From NCBI RefSeq assembly GCF_000377505.1, contig NZ_KB898191.1, forward strand, positions 310,001 through 374,000: a stretch of 64,000 nucleotides of DNA. Direction: 5' to 3'. The DNA is from Paenibacillus massiliensis 2301065 = DSM 16942. GTDB taxonomy: Bacteria; Bacillota; Bacilli; Paenibacillales; Paenibacillaceae. The translations under genes were made by a program, and so were the position numbers. A model generated the notes under the pieces. It was not told where the DNA came from. It made no database searches and saw only the letters and a program-made list of their open reading frames with translations. Below, piece after piece: positions 8,993 to 18,224 of this stretch (within the stretch, counting starts at the first letter, position 1; every line of letters starts with the position of its first letter).

Positions 8993-9122
8993 CGCAATTA
9001 AGTTTTCAAAGCGTCATTTAATATAACAAAAGGAGGAGAAGTTTTACATATTCATCTCAATCACTTATTTCATACGAGCTGAAGAAGCTTTCATGAACAT
9101 CATTGACTAGGGGGAAATCGTG

Positions 9123-10253
9123 ATGAAGTTGAAAAATGTATTATATGCTCCATTATTGACTGCGGCTCTGTTGGGAAGCTCGCTACTACCTGTAAATGGA
9201 TCATGGATTAGCGAAGCCGCGGCCAACGAGGCCGTGACTCAGGTCAAGGAGGCCGAGGTACGTGCCTCTCTGCCTAATATAGTCATTCTCGCTACGGGAG
9301 GAACCATTGCTGGCTCAGCAGCCTCCAATACCGATACTACAGGCTATCAGGCGGGGGCGATCGGAATCCAGACGCTTATACAAGCTGTACCGGAGATGAA
9401 GAAGCTTGCGAATGTCAGCGGAGAACAGATTGCTAACGTGGGTAGTCCGAACATTAACAATGACATTTTGCTGCACATGGGCAAACGTATTAATGAACTG
9501 CTGCAATCAGATGATGTGGACGGTATCGTCATTACACATGGTACAGACACGCTAGAGGAGACTGCCTATTTTCTAAATCTGGTCGTCAAAAGTGACAAGC
9601 CTGTCGTTGTCGTAGGCGCGATGCGTCCTGCAACCGCAATTAGTGCAGATGGTCCATTCAACCTATATAATGCAGTCAGACTGGCAAGCTCCCCTGAGGC
9701 CAAAGACAAAGGCGTAATGATCATGCTAAATGATCGGATTGGCGCTGCACGCTACATCAGCAAGACAAATACAACAGCTGTGGATACCTTCCGTTCCAAC
9801 GAGCAGGGCTATCTGGGTGCGATTGTGGGAGAGAAGATCCACTTCTACAATGAATCCACTCGCAAGCATACAAGCCAGACTGAATTCGATATTTCGAACC
9901 TGACGGAGCTTCCACAGGTAGATATTTTGTATGAATATCAAAACAACGGCCGATATTTGTATGATGCCGCTGTGGCAGCAGGGGCCAAAGGAATTGTTGT
10001 AGCTGGCAGTGGGAATGGCTCGATGTCCAGCGCCTCCTCTGAAGGTGCAACAGATGCGGGCAAGAAGGGTGTCATCATCGCACGCTCCAGTCGGGTAGGA
10101 AGCGGTACCGTGTCTGGACGCAGCGCAGATCTAGCTAAAAACTTTGTGACAGCAGATTCTCTGAATCCACAGAAGGCTCGTATTCTATTGATGCTTGCCT
10201 TGACCAAGACGAATGACCCTGCCCAAATTCAGTCCTACTTCAATGAATACTAA
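9123..10253 (+). CDS. ansZ: Secreted type II L-asparaginase
   Basis: Exported L-asparaginase that hydrolyses asparagine to aspartate and ammonia outside the membrane. A signal peptide of about 30 residues (basic start, hydrophobic core [12 protein letters not shown]) precedes the mature enzyme. Catalytic motifs are [10 protein letters not shown] (first nucleophile Thr), [14 protein letters not shown] (second Thr with Asp) and the [13 protein letters not shown] loop. About 376 residues, like B. subtilis AnsZ (375). AGGGGG lies 8 nt before the ATG at 9123; a GTG at 9120 directly before it is the alternative start. It is monocistronic and convergent with the next gene. The TnrA-like upstream site suggests induction by nitrogen limitation. 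Confidence 0.9.
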   Translation: MKLKNVLYAPLLTAALLGSSLLPVNGSWISEAAANEAVTQVKEAEVRASLPNIVILATGGTIAGSAASNTDTTGYQAGAIGIQTLIQAVPEMKKLANVSGEQIANVGSPNINNDILLHMGKRINELLQSDDVDGIVITHGTDTLEETAYFLNLVVKSDKPVVVVGAMRPATAISADGPFNLYNAVRLASSPEAKDKGVMIMLNDRIGAARYISKTNTTAVDTFRSNEQGYLGAIVGEKIHFYNESTRKHTSQTEFDISNLTELPQVDILYEYQNNGRYLYDAAVAAGAKGIVVAGSGNGSMSSASSEGATDAGKKGVIIARSSRVGSGTVSGRSADLAKNFVTADSLNPQKARILLMLALTKTNDPAQIQSYFNEY

Positions 10254-10270
10254 TCTCCAATAAACCAAAA

Positions 10271-10312
10271 GAGGCATCCACCGTATTTAGGCTTGAATAA
10301 CGGGGATGCCTC
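10271..10312. terminator. Bidirectional terminator
   Basis: GAGGCATCC (10271-10279) pairs with GGATGCCTC (10304-10312), extended by CCGT (10281-10284) with ACGG (10300-10303). It lies between the convergent asparaginase and stalk-protein genes. An A-run precedes the left arm, giving U residues on the minus strand. Confidence 0.75.
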
Positions 10313-10345
10313 TCTAGTTACAACTTTCATATTATTACAATGGAA

Positions 10346-11389
10346 TTAATTATTGAATCGTTCAATTGTAGACGAGTCATCCTCATCATAAATGTAGCCA
10401 CTGATGTAGGCATTCGGATAAGCATCCTCGATATCGCCGATCAGATTATCCACGAAGGAGGTACGACGTGAGCTGGACAGACTTGTCCAATCATCCTCAT
10501 ATACGTATACCTCTACAGTAACATCATCCTCATCACCCGAAAGATAGATGTTGAAATTCACATCATTATAAGTGCCATAATCATCATTCAAATCATCCCT
10601 AAGTTCGGACAGACTTACTGTCGTGTTACCCAAGCTTACCGTCCCACTGCTGCTTACATTAATGGTTGCCAATCGGGTTGAATCATACACCTCACCTGAA
10701 ATATCCGCATCCTCGTATTTATCCAGGATATCGTCCACTATATCCTGTACATAGCTACGCTGCTGGCTAGAAGACAAATCGCTCCAGCCATCTCTGTCCA
10801 CTGTTATCTCCAGATACAGATCATCCTCATCACCACTAAGATCAATAACGGAGTCCGTAGATTGATAATCCTCGTAATCGTCATTCAGTTGATCCTCCAG
10901 CTTCGCAACAGTCATGCTACTACTACTGCTACTGCTGCTACTGCTATTCACCTGAGATTGTAACGAGGCAATCTGGCTGTTCAGCGTGGCAATGGACGCA
11001 TCCTTCTCCTGCACAAGGGCCTGTGATGCTGTCAGCTCCTGCTGGAGTGTATTGATCTGACTGTTCAGGGCCGTAATTGTCGTCTCATCTACGGCTATCG
11101 AGGTATCCTCAATGACTACTCGCTTATTGGTGCCATCCCAAGTAACCTTCTTGTCCAGGGCAGAACCCACAACACGCAGTGGCAGATATGTAGTGCCATT
11201 GATGAGGAACGGCTCCAGCTCCCCCTCAGTCGCTACTTGAGATCCGTTGTAGACGATCTGAATGTTGTTATAGACGGCCTGTAAGGTTTTCGTTGCCTGT
11301 GCCGCATAAGCCGGTTGTGTTAGCACTACTCCCGACACAGCCAATGTCAGAGCCAGAGAAGCGGTAGCTACTTTTGTCCATATTTTCAT
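10346..11389 (-). CDS. Secreted stalk-domain protein with two tandem acidic repeats
   Basis: Exported protein of 347 residues. A signal peptide ends near AQPAYA-A type residues (about 1-30). A copper amine oxidase N-terminal-like (stalk) domain follows at about 35-90, with TTYLPLRVV. Next come a coiled coil (about 100-150, ALNSQINTLQQEL pattern) and a run of ten Ser. Two related domains of roughly 85-90 residues complete the protein, each containing LNDDY, an LSGDEDD turn, a W-x2-LSSS segment, a helix before DAD/NAY and IS-Y-Y/VYD. These domains are very acidic. No enzyme motif is seen; a cell-wall or surface role is an inference. The ATG at 11389 is chosen because it starts the signal peptide; the upstream extension is not signal-like. 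Confidence 0.7.
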   Translation of the reverse strand: MKIWTKVATASLALTLAVSGVVLTQPAYAAQATKTLQAVYNNIQIVYNGSQVATEGELEPFLINGTTYLPLRVVGSALDKKVTWDGTNKRVVIEDTSIAVDETTITALNSQINTLQQELTASQALVQEKDASIATLNSQIASLQSQVNSSSSSSSSSSMTVAKLEDQLNDDYEDYQSTDSVIDLSGDEDDLYLEITVDRDGWSDLSSSQQRSYVQDIVDDILDKYEDADISGEVYDSTRLATINVSSSGTVSLGNTTVSLSELRDDLNDDYGTYNDVNFNIYLSGDEDDVTVEVYVYEDDWTSLSSSRRTSFVDNLIGDIEDAYPNAYISGYIYDEDDSSTIERFNN

Positions 11390-11570
11390 GTCTTGATCCG
11401 CACCTTCCATCCGAATAAGTATACTAACGAAGTACATTAGCTCATCACCTAGATTATCATCGGAAGGCACAAATACCTATATTAATACAGAGGATTTAAG
11501 CAAACTTTCAGCTATATGAGTCTTCCCCGACACGAACGGACTTGGCTGTATAATAGCTGCTTATAAACAA

Positions 11571-11604
11571 AGCAGGAGAGCTGCCTTCCGGCCTCCCTCC
11601 TGCT
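11571..11604 (-). terminator. Terminator of the nitroreductase gene
   Basis: AGCAGGAG (11571-11578) pairs with CTCCTGCT (11597-11604). On the minus strand TTTGTTTATA follows. Confidence 0.65.
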
Positions 11605-11614
11605 AACCATCGTA

Positions 11615-12250
11615 TTAATTAGGTGATTGGAATGAATTGATATTTACATATTGATTCACAGGCTTGCGATATCCGCGCGGACGTTCTTTGTCCTTCACAC
11701 TTTTGCCGAGAGTAATCAGCATGACGGGTACATAACGCTCAGGAATTTCAAAGAGTTCCTGCACCTTTGCCGGATCAAAGCCGATCATCGGACATGTATC
11801 CCAACCATGATCCTTAGCAATCAGCATTAGCTGCATGGCGGACAGACTGGCATTTCGAATAGCTTCATCACGCTGAAAGGCTTCCCCACCAGACTCATAG
11901 GCACGAGTTATATCTTCATTCTCCTGATCATAATCCAGCTTGCTGATCATGCCGAGATTCAGCATACCCGCATTAATTTCGCCAGCATGAAGATAAGCCT
12001 TCGTATCTCCCAGCACCACGATCGTAGCCGAAGCATTCTTCACTTTATACTGCTTGGACGCCTGATAGAGCTTCTCCTTGCTCTCCTCCGAGGTGGCAAC
12101 AATATAATGAGAGTGCTGCAAATTAAAAGCGGATGGTGCATAGCGATTCAGCGAAAAGATCTGCTGCAGCTCTTCCTCCGAAATCGGTGTATCTGGTACA
12201 AAGTTAACGGCTGACCGTCTAGTCTCAATTATCGTTTTCAAATCGCTCAT
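11615..12250 (-). CDS. Nitroreductase family FMN oxidoreductase
   Basis: Soluble nitroreductase-fold protein of 211 residues. ETRRSAVNFVPD gives the FMN-phosphate-binding Arg-Arg-Ser motif, followed by APSAFNLQHSHYIV (FMN contacts) and a C-terminal LGKSVKDKERPRGYRKP tail. The family reduces quinones, nitro compounds or flavins with NAD(P)H, normally as a homodimer; the substrate is unknown. AAAGGAGATAGG precedes the ATG. It is monocistronic, with a promoter and terminator of its own. Confidence 0.85.
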   Translation of the reverse strand: MSDLKTIIETRRSAVNFVPDTPISEEELQQIFSLNRYAPSAFNLQHSHYIVATSEESKEKLYQASKQYKVKNASATIVVLGDTKAYLHAGEINAGMLNLGMISKLDYDQENEDITRAYESGGEAFQRDEAIRNASLSAMQLMLIAKDHGWDTCPMIGFDPAKVQELFEIPERYVPVMLITLGKSVKDKERPRGYRKPVNQYVNINSFQSPN

Positions 12251-12323
12251 ATTCCTATCTCCTTTGAGATTCGTATGTAAGTCTCATTTGCCATATTCAC
12301 AAGTGTACGAAATATCACATTAG

Positions 12324-12371
12324 TACATTATGTATATTTGTTATTATAATACACAAACTTATTTTTTGTAA
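12324..12371 (-). promoter_or_regulatory. SigA promoter of the nitroreductase gene with nearby palindrome
   Basis: On the minus strand TTACAA (12371-12366), a 17-nt spacer and TATAAT (12348-12343). The palindrome TACATTATGTA (12324-12334) sits at about the transcription start and could be an operator; the regulator is unknown. Confidence 0.5.
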
Positions 12372-12401
12372 GTAGTTTTTTTAATTTTTTTTCATTTTAT
12401 C

Positions 12402-12434
12402 AAAAAAAAATCGGCTGCTTATTAAAAGCGCCGA
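12402..12434 (-). terminator. Terminator of the thioesterase-fxsA operon
   Basis: TCGGC (12411-12415) and GCCGA (12430-12434) form a stem with inner CTT/AAG pairs. On the minus strand nine T follow. The stem overlaps the fxsA stop codon. Confidence 0.75.
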
Positions 12435-12817
12435 AAAAAAGTGATGTTGCCGTTTTTCATTTTCTTCTCCACCCATTTGTAGAGCAGCATTCGATAGATG
12501 GGTCGGGTCAACGGGAACACCACCGTAAATCCAATGATATCCGTAATGAAGCCAGGGATTAGCAGCATCGTACCACCGATAAATACACATAAGCCATCCA
12601 GCATCTTATTGCCAGGCATTTGTTGACGATTAATAGCGCGCTGGGCATCTGCAATGACTTTGCGTCCCTCGAACTGCATCATAGCGACACCAATGATACT
12701 CGTGAACAGCATCAGTAGAATGGTCTTGCCTGCACCGATCTGATTACTGAGCCAGATGAATCCATACAGCTCAGCGGCGGGGATCAATAACATTAGCAGC
12801 CAAATTGGTCTTAACAT
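12422..12817 (-). CDS. fxsA: FxsA family membrane protein
   Basis: Membrane protein of 131 residues. Hydrophobic segments lie at about 3-22, 27-46 and 75-95, and the family pattern PAAELYGFIWLS, G-x-TI-LLML and RP-IY-RMLL is present. FxsA relieves F exclusion of phage T7 when overexpressed in E. coli; its normal role is unclear. The ATG at 12817 has GGGGAGG 9 nt upstream. It follows the thioesterase gene by 4 bp, so the two form one operon. The B. subtilis homologue (YtwI) also lies between pyk and citZ. Confidence 0.8.
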   Translation of the reverse strand: MLRPIWLLMLLIPAAELYGFIWLSNQIGAGKTILLMLFTSIIGVAMMQFEGRKVIADAQRAINRQQMPGNKMLDGLCVFIGGTMLLIPGFITDIIGFTVVFPLTRPIYRMLLYKWVEKKMKNGNITFFRRF

Positions 12818-12821
12818 GCTC

Positions 12822-13304
12822 TTATTCCTCCCCTTCCTTATATAATGCGAGTAATTGCTCATACACCTCGGGCAACCTTTTATCCAATCGTACCGGCTTC
12901 CAGTCCTGGCTTAGCCAAGCATGAGATGTCTCTCCCGTGACAAGCAGCTCGCCTTGTTCTCTAGGTAAGGAAGGCTCATTCTGATCCATTATACGCTTTA
13001 CTTCATATTGATAGGTTAGTCGTAATTTCGACATATCCTTGATTCGTGTATAGACAACGATACGGTCATCATAACGTGCTGGCTGGCGATAGTGAACAGC
13101 CAAATCAAGCACTGGAAGCAACACACCCTGTTCCTCCAGCATTCGGTAGGTCAAGCCGGCTTCTCTTAACATTTCAGTTCGTCCCGTTTCGAACCATTTT
13201 ACATAATTGGCATGATATACGACAGCCATCTGATCAGTCTCAGCGTAATGCACACGCAGTTCAACCGAAGACCACCGTCCCCCCTGTTCTCTTTCTTCTG
13301 TCAT
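12822..13304 (-). CDS. Acyl-CoA thioesterase, YbgC/4HBT hot-dog type
   Basis: Hot-dog fold thioesterase of 160 residues. The family motif YAETDQMAVVYHANYVKWFE-like segment near the N terminus contains the catalytic Asp, and LDLAVHYRQPARYDD follows. Such enzymes hydrolyse short acyl-CoA esters in the cytoplasm. The ATG at 13304 has AGGAG 9 nt upstream; an earlier ATG at 13349 has no ribosome site. First gene of a two-gene operon with fxsA. Confidence 0.8.
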   Translation of the reverse strand: MTEEREQGGRWSSVELRVHYAETDQMAVVYHANYVKWFETGRTEMLREAGLTYRMLEEQGVLLPVLDLAVHYRQPARYDDRIVVYTRIKDMSKLRLTYQYEVKRIMDQNEPSLPREQGELLVTGETSHAWLSQDWKPVRLDKRLPEVYEQLLALYKEGEE

Positions 13305-13415
13305 GTCGTCCCTCTCCTGTTCTTGGTCAAGCTGCGCTTGTTCTCTCATTACATAGCTATGTATCCATTAAACCATATTTGCTTGCTGGGAACAAAAATC
13401 ACTTTTCGTTTTGTC

Positions 13416-13444
13416 TTGACAGTATATATATAGCGTGTCATAAT
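13416..13444 (+). promoter_or_regulatory. SigA promoter of the amino-acid ABC operon
   Basis: TTGACA (13416-13421), a 17-nt spacer and CATAAT (13439-13444), a near-consensus promoter 74 bp before the TTG start. Confidence 0.75.
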
Positions 13445-13517
13445 GCATTCCATACTAAATCACTAAGAAATATTGGACATTAAAATTTTCCGTTATTTAA
13501 CGAGGGGGAGCAGTCAA

Positions 13518-14363
13518 TTGAAAAAGAGATTTTTACCAGGGGTTTTTGTATTATTGTTGGGGGTTATCATTGCTGGATGCGGGAACAAGACTGGCGCAGA
13601 CACTGGCTCTCCAGGCGATGACGGAAACCAGCAAACAACGGTTGTGGCAGCTACTAGCGGGACAAGCAACCCGTTTAGCTACGATAAGGATGGTACACTC
13701 ACCGGATACGATGTCGAAGTCCTCAAGTCCATTTTTGAGGGTCTTCCTGAATACAAGCTTGAAATTCAACCTATTGAGTTCGAAGGCATCCTCAACGGAC
13801 TGGACAACGGACGCTTCCAACTGGGTGTCAATAATTTCAGCTCCAATGAGCAAAGACGTGAAAAATATAATTTCTCCTTACCTATTATTGAGAATGCCAA
13901 TGTATTTGTTGTCCGCAAGGATGATAACACACTCCAGTCGATCAATAATCTGAAGGGATACAAGGCAGTGACTGAAGTCGGTAACTCTGGTGCAACATTG
14001 CTTGAGAATTACAATGAACAGCATTCAGATGCCAAAGCTGACATTATTTATACCGATGAGAACTTCGTAAAGCAGTTCGAAGGCATTGAAGCAGGAAAAT
14101 ATGATGTTCGTATTATCTCTCGAGTATCCGCAGAAAAAGCGATCAAAGAGCATGGCTTTGCCAATCTGAAGATTGTTCCTTTTTCCACGGAAAATAGTGA
14201 CCCAGGGTCCTACATTCTGTTCTCTAAATCCACCGACAGCAAATTGCTAGATGAAGTAAATAAGCGGATCAAGGAAATTTACGAAGATGGAACCCTGCTG
14301 AAAATCAGTCAGGAGCAGTTAGGTGGAGATTTCTTGCCTAAGAAAGAATTAATTGAACAATAA
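13518..14363 (+). CDS. Amino-acid ABC transporter substrate-binding lipoprotein
   Basis: Family 3 extracellular solute-binding protein of about 281 residues. The lipoprotein signal has KKR, a hydrophobic core and a lipobox ending IIAGC. The mature part shows the polar amino-acid binding pattern (LTGYDVEVLKSIFEGL, FQLGVNNFSSNEQRREKYNFS). The ligand is probably a polar amino acid or cystine; which one cannot be decided. The start is TTG at 13518, 7 nt after GGGGGAG; an earlier in-frame TTG at 13473 would bury the signal peptide. First gene of an importer operon, with a stem-loop after it that may reduce downstream expression. Confidence 0.85.
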   Translation: MKKRFLPGVFVLLLGVIIAGCGNKTGADTGSPGDDGNQQTTVVAATSGTSNPFSYDKDGTLTGYDVEVLKSIFEGLPEYKLEIQPIEFEGILNGLDNGRFQLGVNNFSSNEQRREKYNFSLPIIENANVFVVRKDDNTLQSINNLKGYKAVTEVGNSGATLLENYNEQHSDAKADIIYTDENFVKQFEGIEAGKYDVRIISRVSAEKAIKEHGFANLKIVPFSTENSDPGSYILFSKSTDSKLLDEVNKRIKEIYEDGTLLKISQEQLGGDFLPKKELIEQ

Positions 14364-14390
14364 GCCAGCGTGTCGAATTAGTATCCTCTT

Positions 14391-14450
14391 TTGCTGCCAG
14401 GACCTTTATGGAACATCGGGTTTGGCAGCAATTTAGCGATACTTTTTTTC
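14391..14450 (+). terminator. Intercistronic stem-loop / partial terminator
   Basis: TTGCTGCCA (14391-14399) pairs perfectly with TGGCAGCAA (14423-14431). A seven-T run follows about 13 nt further on. It lies between the binding-protein gene and the CapA-like gene, where attenuation is common. Confidence 0.5.
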
Positions 14451-14479
14451 GGAAAGCTACCTATTATAAGGAGGAAAAT

Positions 14480-15814
14480 ATGAAATTTTTAGTTACGGGA
14501 GACGCCCTGTTCTCCAGCAGCAATTTATATAAGACGATGGATCCGAAGCTTGTAGCCCTTTTAAATGAAGCAGATGAAGTGTTCACTAATGCAGAATTTG
14601 TAACACCAAGAAAAAACACAGCTCCGGCTTCTGGCAGAGGCTATCAGACAAGCGTGCGTCCCAAGGCGCTCGACGAATTTAAGCATTTGAACATTCGCTA
14701 TATTAGCTTCGCTAACAATCATACAGGCGATTATGGAGTTGAGGGCATAGTCGACACAATTGAAGAGGCAGAGCAGCGTGAATTGATCCCTTTGGGTGTC
14801 GGATTAAGTCTACATGATGCCCGCAAGCCTGTGTTCATAGATACACCAGATGGTCGAATTGCCATCATTACCATTGATGTTACGAGAAGTGAAGTCTTTG
14901 CAGCATCGAATCCCGGGAACGGAGTTCCCGCTCGTCCGGGAGTAAATCCGCTGCGTTGGTCGCGCACATATGTTGTGAATAATCAGGATTTTGATAGCTT
15001 GAAAGAAATCAGTCAACGAATCGGCATTGCTTCCAGCATGGAAGAGGGCAAAAAGATAGAGACATTCAAGAGTAAATCAGAGAACCATTTTGAATTTGGC
15101 TCCTTGTTCGAAGGATATCTCACGTTCGAAAAAGGCGATGACCCACGTGTAAAGACAACAGCACATGAGGGGGATCAGCAAGAGATTCTTCGTTCAATTC
15201 GAGATGCTAAGGAGCGCAGTGACTTTGTATTTATAAGCCTGCACACACATGAAGGAGAAAATGAAAACTGGTATTCCGATTATCCGGCAGAATTCATTCA
15301 GACCTTTGCACATCAAGCCATAGATGCCGGAGCAAGTTGTGTATTTGGGCACGGAGCACATTTTACCAGAGGGATCGAGCTATACCACGGGCAACCCATT
15401 TTCTACAATATTGGAAGCCTGTTCATGGAATTTGAAGCAGGAGAATCGATCATCTCTCCGGAAATGTTCACAGCTTATGGCTACCCAGAACATGAAGCTC
15501 CATCTACTCTTCATAAAAACAGAACCAAAGACTCCGAGGGGAATTGGCAAGGCTTCTATAGTGATCGAAAATTCTCCGAGAATTTCTTGATCACCTTTGA
15601 TCTTAGTGTCGAAGAAAAGCGTTTTGACTACGAACTAATCCCAATAGATCTACAGCTTACTCATCCAATTGTGACCAAACGGGGTCTGCCCGTCATGGCG
15701 TCCAAAGAAGTTACTAAGTCACTTGTTGAACGTCTGAATGCTATTAGTAAAGAGCGCTATAATACCGAAATCGTATATCAGAACGAACAGCTAACGTTGA
15801 GAGAGTTGGATTGA
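14480..15814 (+). CDS. CapA-like (PGA_cap) metallophosphatase family protein
   Basis: Protein of 444 residues of the CapA/PgsA-type calcineurin-like fold. Metal-ligand motifs are LVTGDALF, FTNAEFVTP (N-x-E), SFANNHTGDYG (N-H), SLHTHEGENENW and FGHGAHFTRGIELY, followed by the family NIGSLFMEFE. CapA proteins are linked to poly-gamma-glutamate synthesis, but the molecular reaction is not established. This copy has no signal peptide or membrane anchor, so it should be cytoplasmic. It sits inside an amino-acid importer operon and may act on an imported substrate; that is an inference. The ATG at 14480 has AAGGAGG 6 nt upstream. Confidence 0.75.
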   Translation: MKFLVTGDALFSSSNLYKTMDPKLVALLNEADEVFTNAEFVTPRKNTAPASGRGYQTSVRPKALDEFKHLNIRYISFANNHTGDYGVEGIVDTIEEAEQRELIPLGVGLSLHDARKPVFIDTPDGRIAIITIDVTRSEVFAASNPGNGVPARPGVNPLRWSRTYVVNNQDFDSLKEISQRIGIASSMEEGKKIETFKSKSENHFEFGSLFEGYLTFEKGDDPRVKTTAHEGDQQEILRSIRDAKERSDFVFISLHTHEGENENWYSDYPAEFIQTFAHQAIDAGASCVFGHGAHFTRGIELYHGQPIFYNIGSLFMEFEAGESIISPEMFTAYGYPEHEAPSTLHKNRTKDSEGNWQGFYSDRKFSENFLITFDLSVEEKRFDYELIPIDLQLTHPIVTKRGLPVMASKEVTKSLVERLNAISKERYNTEIVYQNEQLTLRELD

Positions 15815-15863
15815 TTAATGGTTATTCGTCCGTGAAATTGAACGTGGAAGGAATGCAATCCTA

Positions 15864-16622
15864 ATGGCAAAGATTTTTGATATTGAAGCAGTTTTCTCAG
15901 CGATACCCAGTCTGTTGAAGTTTCTTCCCGTAAGTCTGGAAATCACTTTTATTTCAATGATTGCCGGTCTGTGCATGGGTCTAATCTTTGCAGTGATCCG
16001 GATAAAAAAAGTTCCGTTTCTCAGTCAGTTAGTTACGGTATTTATCTCCTTTATTCGAGGCACACCCATGATTGTCCAGCTGTATTTGACCTATAATGGA
16101 ATTCCGTTGCTGTTAAAATTTATTAATGAACAGTATGGAACCAGCTATAATATTAATGCCGTGCCTGCGATGCTTTTTGTTCTGGTCACCTTCGCATTTA
16201 ATGAGGCAGCCTACAATTCCGAGACCATTCGTGCAGCCCTCCAGTCCGTGAATAAAGGGCAAATTGAAGCTGCCGAATCGCTAGGCATGACTTATTTTCA
16301 GGTATTGAGACGAGTGATACTTCCAGAAGCACTTGTAGTGGCCACTCCACCACTTGGAAATGCATTGATTGGACTGCTGAAAGGAACTTCTCTGGCATTT
16401 GTAGCAGGTGTCATAGAGATGACGGCGCAAGGAAAGATTATCTCCGGAAGTAATTTTAGATTCTTCGAGGTCTATCTTGCTCTCGCCATTATTTATTGGG
16501 CCTTAACGATCATCATTGAACAAATTCTTAGATATCTGGAGAAAAGGTTCTCGATTCCAGAGCCTGGCCAACATAAAAATAGCCTGAGTCGTTGGTTCTC
16601 CTTGGGAAGGAGGGACATCTAA
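15864..16622 (+). CDS. Amino-acid ABC transporter permease
   Basis: HisM/GlnP-type permease of 252 residues with about five membrane helices. The inner-membrane coupling motif is EAAESLGMTYFQVLRRVILPEA-like (about 137-158), which contacts the ATPase. The N-terminal FIRGTPMIVQLYL is typical of polar amino-acid importers. AAGGA precedes the ATG. Its stop overlaps the start of the ATPase gene (TAATG), showing translational coupling. Confidence 0.9.
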   Translation: MAKIFDIEAVFSAIPSLLKFLPVSLEITFISMIAGLCMGLIFAVIRIKKVPFLSQLVTVFISFIRGTPMIVQLYLTYNGIPLLLKFINEQYGTSYNINAVPAMLFVLVTFAFNEAAYNSETIRAALQSVNKGQIEAAESLGMTYFQVLRRVILPEALVVATPPLGNALIGLLKGTSLAFVAGVIEMTAQGKIISGSNFRFFEVYLALAIIYWALTIIIEQILRYLEKRFSIPEPGQHKNSLSRWFSLGRRDI

Positions 16623-17383
16623 TGATCAAGATAAGTAATTTGTCCAAATCCTTTCACGGCAATGTAATTCTGGACAAAATCTCAGTCGAGATTCAAAAAG
16701 GGGATGTAGTGGCGCTTATTGGCTCTTCTGGGGCTGGAAAATCAACCTTTCTACGCTCTCTGAACTGCCTGGAAAAAGCGGATCAAGGCCAGTTGGATCT
16801 GGATGGATTCAATGTGGATTTCAGCACTATTACAGGCAAACAGCGGCTGGAGCTTCGTCAGCACACTGCGATGGTTTTTCAGCACTTCAATCTTTTTCAG
16901 CACCGTACAGCTCTGGAGAATGTGAAAGAGGGATTGAAGATTGTAAGAAAAATCAAAGATAGCGAAGCAACGCAAATAGCCAAAGAGCAGCTAGAACTGG
17001 TGGGGCTATCTGAACGTGCTGACTATTATCCCAAGCATTTATCCGGTGGCCAGCAGCAGCGCGTCGGAATTGCTCGCGCACTCGCCATGAAGCCAAAGCT
17101 GATGCTGGTGGATGAGCCTACCTCCGCTCTTGATCCCGAGCTGGTAGGAGAGGTGCTTAACACCATTAAAAGAACTGCCGCAGACGGTCAGACCATGATT
17201 CTTGTATCTCACGAGATGAACTTTGTATATGAAGTTGCAAGCAGAGTGCTCTTCTTGGATAAAGGGAAAATTATTGAGGAAGGTACCCCGGATGAAGTGT
17301 TTAATCATCCTAAAACCCAACGGGCGAAGGAGTTCCTGCAGAATTATTTCCGAACTAGGGGTACGGATACCTATTCAATCTGA
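16622..17383 (+). CDS. Amino-acid ABC transporter ATP-binding protein
   Basis: GlnQ-type ATPase of 253 residues. Walker A is GSSGAGKST, the Q-loop VFQHFNLF, signature LSGGQQQR, Walker B LMLVDEPTSALDPE, and the switch His lies in LVSHEMNF. It powers the permease encoded just upstream. The start at 16622 overlaps the permease stop by one base and has AAGGAGGG upstream; an in-frame start at 16592 is inside the permease and lacks support. A terminator follows. Confidence 0.9.
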   Translation: MIKISNLSKSFHGNVILDKISVEIQKGDVVALIGSSGAGKSTFLRSLNCLEKADQGQLDLDGFNVDFSTITGKQRLELRQHTAMVFQHFNLFQHRTALENVKEGLKIVRKIKDSEATQIAKEQLELVGLSERADYYPKHLSGGQQQRVGIARALAMKPKLMLVDEPTSALDPELVGEVLNTIKRTAADGQTMILVSHEMNFVYEVASRVLFLDKGKIIEEGTPDEVFNHPKTQRAKEFLQNYFRTRGTDTYSI

Positions 17384-17416
17384 AGTTATGATACTACTCT
17401 ATGCAAGAATGCAAAA

Positions 17417-17447
17417 AAACAGGCCGTCCCTCTAGGACGGTCTGTTT
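17417..17447. terminator. Bidirectional terminator between the ABC operon and pstB
   Basis: AAACAGGCCGTCC (17417-17429) pairs with GGACGGTCTGTTT (17435-17447), with one G-T pair. A-rich and T-rich flanks allow termination in both directions. It serves two convergent operons. Confidence 0.8.
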
Positions 17448-17450
17448 CAT

Positions 17451-18206
17451 TTAACCGAATCGACCCATAATATATTCCTGGGTCAGCTCATTTTCGGGGT
17501 TCGTGAACATGTTCTTGGTATTGTTCCGTTCGACGAGTGTACCGATGTAAAAATACGCCGTAAAGTCAGAAATCCGCGCCGCCTGCTGCATGTTGTGAGT
17601 CACGATTACAATTCGCAGATCCTTCTTCAGCTCTGTAATCAGCTCCTCAATCTTACCTGTCGAGACAGGATCGAGTGCAGATGCAGGTTCATCAAGCAGC
17701 AGAATGCTCGGGTTGACCGACAGTGCACGCGCGATGCACAGACGCTGCTGCTGTCCGCCAGACAGAGCAAGAGCCGAATCATGAAGTCGATCCTTAACCT
17801 CATCCCACAAGGCTGCCCGACGAAGACTGCTCTCCACAATCTCATCCAGCTTGCTCTTCTTCTTGACGCCACGGTAGCGGGGTCCGAAGGCAATGTTGTT
17901 ATAGATGGATTTGTAGAACGGATTCGGCTTCTGCCATACCATTCCGATCTGCTGACGCAGCTTGATGACGTCGGTAGACGGATCGTTCAGATCCTTCCCG
18001 TCCATCCAGATATGCCCTTTGGTATGAGAAGAGGCAATTTCGTCGTTCATCCGGTTAAGTGAGCGCAGGAAAGTGGACTTTCCGCAGCCTGAAGGGCCGA
18101 TTAGCGCCGTCACGGTCTGCGCAGGGAACTCCAGGCTGACCTTTTTGACCGCTTCAAATTGTCCATAATATATACTTAAATCTTCAGTACTAAAGGGTTG
18201 TGCCAT
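17451..18206 (-). CDS. pstB: Phosphate ABC transporter ATP-binding protein PstB
   Basis: ATPase of the high-affinity phosphate importer, 251 residues. Walker [10 protein letters not shown], PstB-typical [10 protein letters not shown]-loop VWQKPNPF, signature ALSGGQQQR, Walker [13 protein letters not shown] and [10 protein letters not shown] at the C terminus. It is cytoplasmic and pairs with PstC/PstA. AAAGGATGAC precedes the ATG. Last gene of pstSCAB; phoU does not follow here. Confidence 0.95.
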   Translation of the reverse strand: MAQPFSTEDLSIYYGQFEAVKKVSLEFPAQTVTALIGPSGCGKSTFLRSLNRMNDEIASSHTKGHIWMDGKDLNDPSTDVIKLRQQIGMVWQKPNPFYKSIYNNIAFGPRYRGVKKKSKLDEIVESSLRRAALWDEVKDRLHDSALALSGGQQQRLCIARALSVNPSILLLDEPASALDPVSTGKIEELITELKKDLRIVIVTHNMQQAARISDFTAYFYIGTLVERNNTKNMFTNPENELTQEYIMGRFG

Positions 18207-18224
18207 CGTATTGTCATCCTTTCT

